Of a DNA stretch of 18,176 bases, positions 1 to 7,232 are shown piece by piece; position 1 is the stretch's first letter, and each line of letters begins with the position of its first letter. Made by a program: the position numbers and the translations under genes. The notes beneath the pieces are model-generated. The model saw nothing but the letters and a program-made list of their open reading frames with translations, made no database searches and was not told the origin of the DNA. The DNA is taken from NCBI GenBank assembly GCA_013815505.1, contig JACDGA010000005.1, positions 1 through 18,176 of the forward strand. Direction: 5' to 3'. Origin of the DNA: Acidimicrobiia bacterium. GTDB lineage: Bacteria; Actinomycetota; Acidimicrobiia; Acidimicrobiales; Ilumatobacteraceae.

Positions 1-2
1 GG

Positions 3-368
3 GGCTACTTCGGTCTCGCCAATCTCGCCGCTGCGCTCATCGCGCTCGGTCCGACTGCGTTCGCCGGCATCTTGCGCCTAAGGGATCGACGGATGTGGCT
101 CGTCGTGGGCGCCGCAGTCACCGCCCTACTCGTCTCGCACCTATCGCAGTACACCCGGGGGGAGGTCGAACGGATCTGGCTTCTGTTCTACCCGTGGATC
201 GCGGTGGCCGGCGCGAGCCTGTTCGTGCCGCGCGTGGTCGTCGCAGGCGAGTCCGCGGCGGACAACGGCGTGCGCTTCGTCGTCCGGCAACATCGCGCGG
301 CCATCTGGCTCGCCGCGCAGGCGATGGGTGCGATCGCGCTGCAGGCGGCGCTGGTGACGAAATGGTGA
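3..368 (+). CDS. C-terminal part of a polytopic membrane protein, probable envelope glycosyltransferase (5' cut by window edge)
   Basis: The reading frame is open from the first bases, so the true start lies upstream of the window; an in-frame TTG at 72 is internal. About 121 residues are visible. They form hydrophobic segments (LANLAAALIALGPTAFAGIL, MWLVVGAAVTALLVSHL, WLLFYPWIAVAGASLFV and a last helix near the C-terminus). The loop YTRGEVERIWLLFYPW is of the kind found in actinobacterial polyprenol-dependent membrane glycosyltransferases such as the methylthioxylose transferase MtxT (Rv0541c); I know this as a family resemblance and could not search it. The neighbours (epimerase, GT2, DUF2064) fit a role in adding a sugar to an envelope glycan. 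Only the C-terminus is seen, so the function is tentative. Confidence 0.6.
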   Translation, partial: GYFGLANLAAALIALGPTAFAGILRLRDRRMWLVVGAAVTALLVSHLSQYTRGEVERIWLLFYPWIAVAGASLFVPRVVVAGESAADNGVRFVVRQHRAAIWLAAQAMGAIALQAALVTKW

Positions 369-382
369 GGCTCGGCGCGACC

Positions 383-1456
383 TCAGCCGAGCGATGGCGG
401 CCGCGGGCCGACGACCGATCGGAGTGGCGCCGCCGCGAACCCGCGCATTCCCTCGTCGAAGCCGATCGATGCGCTGAATCCGAGCACGTCACGCGCTCGG
501 GCCGCGCTCGCGAAGACGTGGCGGACGTCGCCGAGCCGGTAGTCACCCGTGACCACCGGCGGCGGCGCACCGTCAGGGCGCAGTGCGATGGCCATGTCGG
601 AGATGGTGTGTGGCGAGCCTGTGCACACATTGAACGCTCCGTTCGCCTGCTCGTCGTTGGTGAGTGCCAGCACGTTGGCGTGAGCCACGTCGGCGACGTG
701 CACGAAATCGCGTCGCTGCCCGCCGTCTTCGAACACGCCGGGCGCCTCGCCGCGCTCGTATGCACTGCGGAACAGGCTGGCGACGCCCGCGTACGGCGTG
801 TCACGCGGCATCCGCGGCCCGTACACGTTGTGGTAGCGCAACGACGTGACGGCGCATCCCTCGTGCTCCCGCGCGTACGCCGCACAGAGACCTTCCTGCG
901 CCAACTTCGTCGTGGCATAGACGTTGCGAGGATCGAGCCAGTGGTCCTCCGGGACGGCTTCGCTGTCCAGCTGCCGGCCACACGCCGGGCACGGTGGCTC
1001 GAACCGGCCGGCGGCGAGGTCGGCAGGCCGACGCGGCCCTGGACGCACCAGCCCGTGCTCGACGCACCGGTAGCGCCCCTCGCCGTAGACGACCATGCTC
1101 GACGCGAGCACGATCCGCCCTGCGAAGCGACGGTCGTGCAGCGCCCGCAACAGCGATGCCGTCCCAGCCTCGTTGCGCCCCACGTATTCCTCGACGTCTG
1201 CGAAGTCGACACCAAGGCCGACCTTCGCCGCCTGGTGGCACACGGCATCGACGCCGTCGAGGACGGTCGCCCACATGTCCGGGTCCCGGATGTCGCCCCA
1301 CGTGTACTGCGCAGCGCCAGACAGTCCATCGGGCAGCCCGTCGTGCGCCGCCGGGTCGAGGTCGTCGACGACGACCACCTCGTGCGCCGCGGCCACGAGC
1401 TCGTCGACAACGTGCGAGCCCACGAATCCGGCACCGCCTGTCACCAGCACCTTCAC
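383..1456 (-). CDS. NAD-dependent nucleotide-sugar epimerase/dehydratase, extended SDR with Cys-rich insert
   Basis: The 357-residue protein starts at GTG 1456, 8 nt after a strong GGAGGAG site; a much longer open frame upstream lacks the Rossmann start. The N-terminus KVLVTGGAGFVGSHVVDEL is the NAD-binding GxxGxxG motif. LASSMVVYGEG and NVYATTKLAQE supply the SDR Ser and the YxxxK pair. Between them sits an insert with CxxC (PCPACGRQL) and an earlier YRCVEHG, typical of actinobacterial epimerases annotated as dTDP-L-rhamnose 4-epimerase-like. It probably interconverts an NDP-sugar in the cytoplasm for the neighbouring transferases. It runs divergently from the GT2 gene with 66 bp between starts. 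The substrate cannot be told from sequence; GalE3-like (Rv0536) is an alternative name for the same type. Confidence 0.88.
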   Translation of the reverse strand: MKVLVTGGAGFVGSHVVDELVAAAHEVVVVDDLDPAAHDGLPDGLSGAAQYTWGDIRDPDMWATVLDGVDAVCHQAAKVGLGVDFADVEEYVGRNEAGTASLLRALHDRRFAGRIVLASSMVVYGEGRYRCVEHGLVRPGPRRPADLAAGRFEPPCPACGRQLDSEAVPEDHWLDPRNVYATTKLAQEGLCAAYAREHEGCAVTSLRYHNVYGPRMPRDTPYAGVASLFRSAYERGEAPGVFEDGGQRRDFVHVADVAHANVLALTNDEQANGAFNVCTGSPHTISDMAIALRPDGAPPPVVTGDYRLGDVRHVFASAARARDVLGFSASIGFDEGMRGFAAAPLRSVVGPRPPSLG

Positions 1457-1464
1457 GTCAACCG

Positions 1465-1471
1465 CTCCTCC
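1465..1471 (-). promoter_or_regulatory. Shine-Dalgarno site of the epimerase gene
   Basis: GGAGGAG on the minus strand, 8 nt before GTG 1456. It fixes the start inside a much longer open frame. Confidence 0.8.
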
Positions 1472-1472
1472 T

Positions 1473-1514
1473 TCGACCTCGACCTCGACCTCGACTGCGA
1501 CCTCGGACCTCGGT
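1473..1514. repeat. TCGACC hexamer tandem between two divergent genes
   Basis: Three TCGACC units are followed by degenerate ones (TCGACT, GCGACC, TCGGACC). The block fills most of the 66-bp gap between the epimerase and GT2 starts, so any promoter for either gene lies in or beyond it. Confidence 0.7.
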
Positions 1515-1522
1515 GAACCGAC

Positions 1523-2179
1523 GTGCCTGACGTCATCCTGCCCGCATTGAACGAGGCCGAGGCCATCGAGTGGGTGCTCCGTCGCATGCCCGACGGCTAT
1601 CACCCGATCGTCGTCGACAACGGCTCCAGCGACGACACCTCCGTCCTTGCTGCCGCGCACGGCGCGACGGTGATCGCGGAACCGGTACGTGGTTTCGGCT
1701 CGGCGTGCTACGCCGGCCTGCTCGCGGCCACCGACGACGTCGTCTGTTTCATGGACTGCGATGCCTCGCTCGACCCGGCGGCGCTCCCACTGGTGGCCGG
1801 CTTCGTGCTCCGCGACGAGGCAGACCTCGTCATCGGCGCCCGCATCGCCCGCCGCGGCGCGTGGCCCGCCCATGCCCGGCTCGCGAATCGGGTGCTCGCC
1901 GCCGAAGTGCGCCGGCGCACCAACACCTCGATCCGCGATGTCGGACCGATGCGGGCCGCTCGACGTGTCGATCTGCTCGCGCTCGATCTCCGAGACCGTC
2001 GCTCCGGCTGGCCACTCGAGATGGTGCTGCGCGCCACCGAGGCCGGATGGCGGGTACGCGACGTACCGGTCGAGTACAGCGAACGAGCCGGGAGATCGAA
2101 GGTGACCGGCACGGTGCGCGGCACCGTTCGGGCGATCGGCGACATGACCCGCATGCTGCGCGAGGACGGCCGAGGATGA
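1523..2179 (+). CDS. Family 2 glycosyltransferase (DPM1-like), cytoplasmic
   Basis: 218 residues from GTG 1523. The GT-A fold is visible: an N-terminal strand VILPALNEAEAI, then PIVVDNGSSDDT for nucleotide binding, GFGSACYAGL, and the metal/nucleotide motif CFMDCDASLDP. The C-terminal GWPLEMVLRATEAGWRVRDVPVEYSERAGRSKVTGTVRGT matches polyprenyl-phosphate sugar synthases of the dolichol-phosphate-mannose type. No membrane segments are present, so it probably loads a sugar onto a polyprenyl phosphate from the cytoplasmic side. Its stop overlaps the next start (ATGA, 2176-2179), so the two are translationally coupled. In M. tuberculosis Rv0539 is the equivalent type of gene, next to the DUF2064 protein Rv0540. 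The substrate is not determined. Confidence 0.88.
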   Translation: MPDVILPALNEAEAIEWVLRRMPDGYHPIVVDNGSSDDTSVLAAAHGATVIAEPVRGFGSACYAGLLAATDDVVCFMDCDASLDPAALPLVAGFVLRDEADLVIGARIARRGAWPAHARLANRVLAAEVRRRTNTSIRDVGPMRAARRVDLLALDLRDRRSGWPLEMVLRATEAGWRVRDVPVEYSERAGRSKVTGTVRGTVRAIGDMTRMLREDGRG

Positions 2180-2868
2180 ACGTGCACACCACGATCATCG
2201 CCAAGGCCCCCGTGGCCGGACTCGTCAAGACGCGGCTCTGTCCGCCGTGCACGTTCGAACGTGCAGCCGAGATCGCCTTGGCGGCCATCACCGACACCAT
2301 CGACTCGATCAACACCATTGCCGGGATCAACTCGACCCGCCGGACACTGCTGCTCGAAGGCGCACGGCAGCCGTGGATGCCGGACGACTACGCCATCGTC
2401 GCGCAGCGCGGTGACGGACTCGGCGAGCGTCTCCGCAACGGCTTCGCCGACCTCGGGCCCGGAGTGGTCACCGGCATGGAGACTCCCCATGTCGCGCACC
2501 TCCTCGGCGACGCCATCGACCACGTTCGACGCGGTGCGGACGTGATCGGGCTCGCAGAGGACGGCGGCTACTGGATGATCGGGCTGAGTCCCCGTACGGT
2601 CACGAAGATCGACGCCGTATTCGGCGGCATCCCGACGAGTGCGTCGACCACCGGTGCGCTGCAGTTGCAGCGACTGCGCGAGGTGGGTGACCACGTCGTG
2701 TCCCTGCCCACTGCCCGCGACCTCGACACCATCGACGACCTGTGCGCCATCGCCGACTCAGGTCGTCCCGGTCGACTCGCCGCCCTGGCGTACGACACCG
2801 TCACGGCGCTCGTCGCTGCCGGCGAGTGGACACGTGGAACTACGCCGGGATCTCGCCGCGGCGGGTGA
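2176..2868 (+). CDS. DUF2064 / TIGR04282-type glycosyltransferase-like protein
   Basis: 230 residues from ATG 2176, overlapping the GT2 stop by 4 bp. The N-terminal AKAPVAGLVKTRL is the signature of the DUF2064 family, which has a nucleotidyltransferase-like GT-A fold. LAEDGGYWMIGL is the second family motif, and LPTARDLDTIDDLCAI is the usual C-terminal end of the domain. The family often sits beside a GT2 enzyme, as here, and may supply or activate the sugar for it; its exact reaction is not established. The 3' end runs 29 bp into the convergent clpP gene (stop of clpP at 2840), so the last residues (GTTPGSRRGG) are encoded antisense to the ClpP C-terminus. Confidence 0.85.
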   Translation: MNVHTTIIAKAPVAGLVKTRLCPPCTFERAAEIALAAITDTIDSINTIAGINSTRRTLLLEGARQPWMPDDYAIVAQRGDGLGERLRNGFADLGPGVVTGMETPHVAHLLGDAIDHVRRGADVIGLAEDGGYWMIGLSPRTVTKIDAVFGGIPTSASTTGALQLQRLREVGDHVVSLPTARDLDTIDDLCAIADSGRPGRLAALAYDTVTALVAAGEWTRGTTPGSRRGG

Positions 2869-3433
2869 TCACCTTGTCGACGAGTCCGTACTCCTTCGCC
2901 TCGACGGCGGTGAACCAGCGGTCACGCTCGGAGTCCTCCCGGATCCGCTCGACGTCCTGACCCGAGTGCTGGGCGATGATCTCGGCGACACGACGCTTCG
3001 TGTACGAGAACTGCTCGGCCTGGATCGCGATGTCCGACGCCTGCCCGCGCAGTCCGGCGCTCGGCTGGTGCATCACGAGGCGGGCGTTGGGGAGCGTGAA
3101 GCGCTTGCCCGGCTCGCCCGCAGTGAGCAGGAACTGACCCATCGACGCCGCGAAGCCGAGGCACACCGTGGCGACGGGGCAGCCGACGAACTGCATCGTG
3201 TCGTAGATCGCCATGCCGGCGGTGACCGAGCCGCCCGGGCTGTTGATGTACAGCCAGATGTCGTCGTCGCCCTCACCTTCGAGCCAGATGAGCTGGGCGC
3301 AGACACGGTTGGCGATCTCGTCGTTGACCTCCGACCCGAGCACGACGACGCGGTTCTGCAGCAGGCGGTTGAACACCTCGGCGCGGCCGAGACTCCCCGA
3401 CTCGAGTGCGTTCGCTGCGGAGGGATCGGGCAT
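2840..3433 (-). CDS. clpP: ATP-dependent Clp protease proteolytic subunit
   Basis: A full-length 197-residue ClpP. The catalytic triad is visible: Ser97 in GFAASMGQFL, His122 in ARLVMHQPSAG, and Asp171 in SERDRWFTAVEAKEYGLVD. YINSPGGSVTAGMAIYDTM and the handle region GLRGQASDIAIQAEQ are canonical. The position before AASMG is Phe rather than the usual Gln. It forms the proteolytic barrel that works with ClpX or ClpC in the cytoplasm, and would degrade tmRNA-tagged proteins. No tig, clpX or second clpP is adjacent. A TAGCCT hexamer ends 7 nt before ATG 3433 with no ribosome site between, so the message may be leaderless. Confidence 0.97.
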   Translation of the reverse strand: MPDPSAANALESGSLGRAEVFNRLLQNRVVVLGSEVNDEIANRVCAQLIWLEGEGDDDIWLYINSPGGSVTAGMAIYDTMQFVGCPVATVCLGFAASMGQFLLTAGEPGKRFTLPNARLVMHQPSAGLRGQASDIAIQAEQFSYTKRRVAEIIAQHSGQDVERIREDSERDRWFTAVEAKEYGLVDKVITRRGEIPA

Positions 3434-3440
3434 GGCGCAA

Positions 3441-3446
3441 AGGCTA
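3441..3446 (-). promoter_or_regulatory. Predicted -10 element of clpP, leaderless start
   Basis: TAGCCT on the minus strand, 7 nt before ATG 3433. The spacing places transcription start at the initiation codon. No clear -35 is seen. Confidence 0.5.
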
Positions 3447-3516
3447 TCGACGCCCGTGCGTCCGGCCCCTCGGCGTTGGTGTGCCGGCGCAGGGCCCGGG
3501 TGCCGCCTTCATGTGG

Positions 3517-3522
3517 CACGAT
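3517..3522 (+). promoter_or_regulatory. Weak predicted -10 element of the HerA-like ATPase gene
   Basis: CACGAT, 8 nt before ATG 3531. It fits the looser NANNNT form only, but the spacing matches the other candidate leaderless starts in the window. Confidence 0.25.
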
Positions 3523-3530
3523 CGGCGCCC

Positions 3531-6047
3531 ATGGCTGAGTTCTTCGTCGGCGGAGCAATCGATCCCACAACCCGGGAGCGCACCGAGGGCAACACCACGA
3601 TCGACTCCGACGACTTCACGACGCACGGCGTCATCGTCGGAATGACGGGGTCCGGCAAGACCGGGCTCGGGATCATCCTCATCGAGGAGGTGCTCGCCTC
3701 CGGCCGGCCGGTGCTGATCGTCGACCCGAAAGGCGACCTGACCAACCTCTGCCTCACGTTCCCCGAGTTGCGACCGGAGGACTTCCGTCCTTGGATCGAC
3801 GAGTCGCAGGCGAACGCCGCCGGCGTGAGCGCCGACGAGTTCGCCGCCCAACAGGCGACGACGTGGAGGGAGGGCCTCGAGTCGTGGGGCCTCGGCGGCG
3901 AGCGCATCGCCGCGCTGCGCGAGATGGCCGACTTCACGATCTACACGCCCGGCTCGAGGTCGGGGCTCTCGCTCGACCTCGTCGGCTCGCTGCAGAAACC
4001 GCAGACCGACGACGAGGAGATCATCGGCGACGAGGTCGAAGGATTCGTCTCCGGGCTGCTCGGACTCGTCGGCATCGAGGCCGACCCGCTGTCGAGCCGC
4101 GAGCACATCCTGCTCTCGAACCTCATCCACGACGCCTGGTCGAAGGGCGTCCCCATCGATCTGGCGACACTCGTCGGCATGGTGCAGACGCCGCCGCTGC
4201 GCAAGCTCGGTGTATTCGACCTCGACCAGTTCTTCCCACCAGCTGATCGCTCGAAGCTGGCGATGCGGCTCAACGGGCTCCTCGCCTCGCCGTCGTTCTC
4301 TGCGTGGTCGCAGGGATCGGCGCTCGACATCGAGTCCCTGCTCTACAGGGAGGACCACAAGCCGCGCTGCGCGATCGTCACGACGGCGCACCTCAGCGAC
4401 GAGGAGCGCCAGTTCGTCACGTCGCTCGTGCTCAGCAAGCTCGTCACCTGGATGCGGCGCCAAAGCGGCGTCACCGACCTGCGGGCGATGCTCTACATGG
4501 ACGAGGTGATGGGCTACCTCCCCCCGACGGAGAACCCGCCGACGAAGAAGCCGATCATGACGCTGATGAAGCAGGCGAGGGCGTACGGCGTGGGGGTCGT
4601 GCTGTCGACGCAGAACCCGGTCGACATCGACTACAAGGCGATCTCGAACGCCGGGACGTGGATGATCGGCCGGTTGCAGACCGAGCGCGACAAGGCCCGG
4701 CTCCTCGACGGGCTGAGCGCGGCAGCGGGTGGGGTCGACATCGACGCCGTCGGCGCCACCATCGCCGGGCTCGACAAGCGCCAGTTCGTCCTCCGCAAGG
4801 CCGGAGAGGACCAACCCGAGGTGTTCACCACCCGCTGGGCGATGAGCTACCTCCGAGGTCCGCTGACCCGCGACCAGATTGCGACCCTGATGGGGGGCCG
4901 CTCGACGACCTCACCCGGCACGCCGAGCGCCCCGTCGCCGCCCGCCGACGCCACATCGGACCAGCCCGCGTCCCCGCCTGTGGCCGAGCCGATCGACTCG
5001 GCGCCCGCCGCAGCACCCGGGACCGATCCTGCTCCGGCAGCAGCCACCGACGTCGTAACGGACGCTGACGCGGCGACGCCGGCTCCGGCTCCCGCAGACG
5101 CAGCGTCGCTCGGTGACGACGAGACGCCGGTGATGCCCGAGCTCGCCGCAGGCATTCCGATCCGGTACGTCGACCCCGCCGCCCCGTGGCTGGCGACCGT
5201 GGGTGCCGCGCCCGGCGGACGCCGGCTCGAACCGGCGTTGGTCGCTCGCGTCGGGATCCGCTACGACGAGCGCAGCGCCGGCGACCTGGTGCACACCACG
5301 GAGTACGAAGCGGTCGTGTTTCCGCTCACGGCGCCGCTCGACGTGACCCGCGCCGTCGCTGTCGACTACGACGACCGCGACCTCGTCGCCGACGCGCCCA
5401 CCGGCGCCGTCTACCGGCTCGGTGCGACCGAGCTGTCGAAGTCGGCGACGTTCACCCAGGCCGAGCGCGACCTCGCCGACCACCTCGCCCGCACGATGAC
5501 CTACGAGCTGCAGGTCAACCGCGAGCTGAAGCTGTTCTCGCGTCCCGGCGAGACGCCGGACGACTTCGCTGCGCGCTGCGCCGCAGCGGCAGAGGATCGC
5601 GCCGACGCCGAGGCTGCCACGCTGCGCGACAAGTACGACGCCAAGGTCGCCAAGCTCAAGACGCAGATCGACGCCGCCCACGATCGGGCCGATGTCGTCG
5701 AGACCCAGGCCAAGGGCTCCACGCGCGACGATCTGCTGTCGACAGCCGGTTCGGTGCTCGGCGGTCTGCTGCGCGGCCGTGGCTCGATCGGTTCGGTCCT
5801 CACCAAGGCGGGACGCACACGGTCGCGTTCGCAGACGTCGGAACGCCGCATCGACGAGGCGGAAGGCAAGGTCTCCCGCTTGAACGACGAGCTCACCGCA
5901 GTCGAGGCCGAGGCGACCGAGGAGCTGTCCGAGATCGCCCAGCGTTGGCAGGCCGTCGCGGCGCAGGTGGAGTCGATGGCGGTGACCGCCGAGAAGTCAG
6001 ACGTCAAGGTCATCCAGCTCGTGCTGGCGTGGCTCCCGGTCGGCTGA
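3531..6047 (+). CDS. HerA/FtsK-like P-loop ATPase (DUF853/DUF87 type) with coiled-coil C-terminal half
   Basis: 838 residues from ATG 3531; the frame is open further upstream but antisense to clpP. Walker A GMTGSGKT lies at residues 37-44, with the DPKGDL strand behind it. The Walker B strand AMLYMDEV has Asp324-Glu325. VGVVLSTQNPVDIDYKAISNAGTWMIGRLQTERDK is the sensor/arginine region of bacterial HerA-like ATPases. Residues about 455-530 are a low-complexity Pro/Ala/Asp/Thr linker. The C-terminal part has two charged coiled-coil stretches (about 690-730 and 770-810) around a glycine-rich piece, GSVLGGLLRGRGSIGSVL. The family couples ATP hydrolysis to DNA or protein handling; the substrate is unknown. 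No NurA nuclease lies beside it, so an archaeal-type end-resection role is not supported here. Confidence 0.85.
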   Translation: MAEFFVGGAIDPTTRERTEGNTTIDSDDFTTHGVIVGMTGSGKTGLGIILIEEVLASGRPVLIVDPKGDLTNLCLTFPELRPEDFRPWIDESQANAAGVSADEFAAQQATTWREGLESWGLGGERIAALREMADFTIYTPGSRSGLSLDLVGSLQKPQTDDEEIIGDEVEGFVSGLLGLVGIEADPLSSREHILLSNLIHDAWSKGVPIDLATLVGMVQTPPLRKLGVFDLDQFFPPADRSKLAMRLNGLLASPSFSAWSQGSALDIESLLYREDHKPRCAIVTTAHLSDEERQFVTSLVLSKLVTWMRRQSGVTDLRAMLYMDEVMGYLPPTENPPTKKPIMTLMKQARAYGVGVVLSTQNPVDIDYKAISNAGTWMIGRLQTERDKARLLDGLSAAAGGVDIDAVGATIAGLDKRQFVLRKAGEDQPEVFTTRWAMSYLRGPLTRDQIATLMGGRSTTSPGTPSAPSPPADATSDQPASPPVAEPIDSAPAAAPGTDPAPAAATDVVTDADAATPAPAPADAASLGDDETPVMPELAAGIPIRYVDPAAPWLATVGAAPGGRRLEPALVARVGIRYDERSAGDLVHTTEYEAVVFPLTAPLDVTRAVAVDYDDRDLVADAPTGAVYRLGATELSKSATFTQAERDLADHLARTMTYELQVNRELKLFSRPGETPDDFAARCAAAAEDRADAEAATLRDKYDAKVAKLKTQIDAAHDRADVVETQAKGSTRDDLLSTAGSVLGGLLRGRGSIGSVLTKAGRTRSRSQTSERRIDEAEGKVSRLNDELTAVEAEATEELSEIAQRWQAVAAQVESMAVTAEKSDVKVIQLVLAWLPVG

Positions 6048-6061
6048 CGCCCGGGGCTGTC

Positions 6062-6067
6062 TACGCT
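6062..6067 (+). promoter_or_regulatory. Predicted -10 element of tRNA-Leu
   Basis: TACGCT, 12 nt before the first base of the mature tRNA and 14 nt after the stop of the ATPase gene. It fits TANNNT. It would give a very short 5' leader for RNase P. Confidence 0.35.
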
Positions 6068-6079
6068 TCGTGGCGCCAC

Positions 6080-6162
6080 GCGGGTGTGGCGGAACTGGCA
6101 GACGCGCAGGACTTAGGTTCCTGTTCCCACGAGGAGTGAGGGTTCGAGTCCCTCCACCCGCA
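6080..6162 (+). tRNA. tRNA-Leu (anticodon UAG)
   Basis: Class II tRNA with a long variable arm. The acceptor stem GCGGGTG (6080-6086) pairs with CACCCGC (6155-6161), and A6162 is the discriminator. The anticodon arm CAGGA-CTTAGGT-TCCTG gives anticodon TAG, which reads CUA and related leucine codons. The T-arm GAGGG-TTCGAGT-CCCTC (6138-6154) is perfect. The bases after the discriminator read CCG, so a full CCA tail is not encoded. Confidence 0.95.
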
Positions 6163-6176
6163 CCGCCTGGCGCGAC

Positions 6177-6182
6177 TACCGT
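6177..6182 (+). promoter_or_regulatory. Predicted -10 element of the D-threonine-aldolase-like gene, leaderless start
   Basis: TACCGT, 8 nt before GTG 6191, with no ribosome site between. It lies 14 nt after the tRNA-Leu gene. Confidence 0.45.
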
Positions 6183-6190
6183 CCGCCAGC

Positions 6191-7207
6191 GTGGACGTCC
6201 ACGAGATCCCCACCCCGGCACCCGTGATCCAGTGGCCGGCGTTCGAGGCCAATCTGGCGGCGATGTCGGCCGCCCGACCCGGCACCTCGCTGCGACCACA
6301 CGTCAAGGCGCACAAGTGCACGTCGATCGCCGCCGCCCAGGCAGAGCGTGGGCACACGGCGTTCACCTGTGCGACGCCGGGCGAGATGCTCGGCATGATC
6401 GACGCAGGTCTCGGCGACGACCTCCTGCTCGCCAACGAGACCGTCGACCCGCGGCGGCTGGCGGCACTCGCTGCGCGCCAGGACGACGCGTCGATCACCG
6501 TCGCAATCGACAGCGATGCCACGCTCGCCGCTGCGGCGCTCGCCGGCATCCGGCGCTGCCTCGTCGACGTCGACGTCGGTCTCCCCCGCTGCGGCTGCGC
6601 CCCGTCAGACGCCGGCCGTCTCGCCGACGCCGCACGGTCCGCCGGGCTCGAGGTGCGCGGCGTGATGGGCTACGAGGGTCACCTGATGATGGTGCCCGAA
6701 CACGGCGATCGTCGCCGCCAGGTGTCCGATGCGATGGCGGCGCTTGCGGGCGCGCACGCCGAGGTCGGCGGCGACATCGTGTCGGCCGGCGGTACCGGCA
6801 CGTTCGACATGTACGACGGCACCACGGTCACCGAGCTCCAGGCGGGCAGCTACGCGCTGATGGACACGCAGTACGCCACGCTCGGGCTCCCGTTCCATCA
6901 TGCGCTGACGATCCTCGGAACCGTGATCGCCGTGAAGGACGGCTACGCCGTCGCCGATGTCGGCCTGAAGGCCCTCGGAATGGACCACGGCAACCCGACG
7001 ATCGCGTGGGAGGGCACGGCCGTCTGGTTCTGCAGCGACGAGCACGTCACGTTCGGCACGGGCGAGCTGCAGTTCACCGTCGGCGAGCACGTGCAGGTCC
7101 TGCCCGCACACGTCGACCCAACGATGGCGATGCACGAGATCGCCTACGTCGTCGAGGGCGACACCGTCGTCGACGAGTGGCCGATCGACCTCCGCGGCTG
7201 GTCCTGA
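6191..7207 (+). CDS. PLP-dependent D-threonine aldolase / D-serine dehydratase-like enzyme (alanine racemase N-terminal fold)
   Basis: 338 residues from GTG 6191, 28 bp after tRNA-Leu. RPHVKAHK has the PLP lysine (probably Lys39) in the family HVKxHK motif. GVMGYEGHLM and SAGGTGTFDMY are further family motifs of the TIM-barrel domain. In the C-terminal beta domain LPAHVDPTMAMHE carries His307-x-Asp309. D-threonine aldolase from Alcaligenes binds its metal with His and Asp at this site, whereas yeast D-serine dehydratase Dsd1 uses His and Cys. The sequence therefore favours an aldolase-type site: retro-aldol cleavage of D-threonine or another D-3-hydroxyamino acid. Substrate choice is inference. 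It converges on rdgB with a 25-bp gap. Confidence 0.85.
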   Translation: MDVHEIPTPAPVIQWPAFEANLAAMSAARPGTSLRPHVKAHKCTSIAAAQAERGHTAFTCATPGEMLGMIDAGLGDDLLLANETVDPRRLAALAARQDDASITVAIDSDATLAAAALAGIRRCLVDVDVGLPRCGCAPSDAGRLADAARSAGLEVRGVMGYEGHLMMVPEHGDRRRQVSDAMAALAGAHAEVGGDIVSAGGTGTFDMYDGTTVTELQAGSYALMDTQYATLGLPFHHALTILGTVIAVKDGYAVADVGLKALGMDHGNPTIAWEGTAVWFCSDEHVTFGTGELQFTVGEHVQVLPAHVDPTMAMHEIAYVVEGDTVVDEWPIDLRGWS

Positions 7208-7232
7208 CCCCAACTGGACGCCGCAGCACGCG

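Noticed and set aside
95..1516. Long open frames (up to about 470 codons) on both strands across 95-1516
   Set aside because: The plus-strand frame is antisense to the epimerase, has no recognisable motif and is Arg-rich in the manner of GC-rich shadow frames. The epimerase frame has a ribosome site and a Rossmann motif.
3213..3530. Upstream extension of the ATPase frame to 3213
   Set aside because: This part is antisense to clpP and Ser/Pro/Arg-rich without family similarity; the domain begins at ATG 3531.
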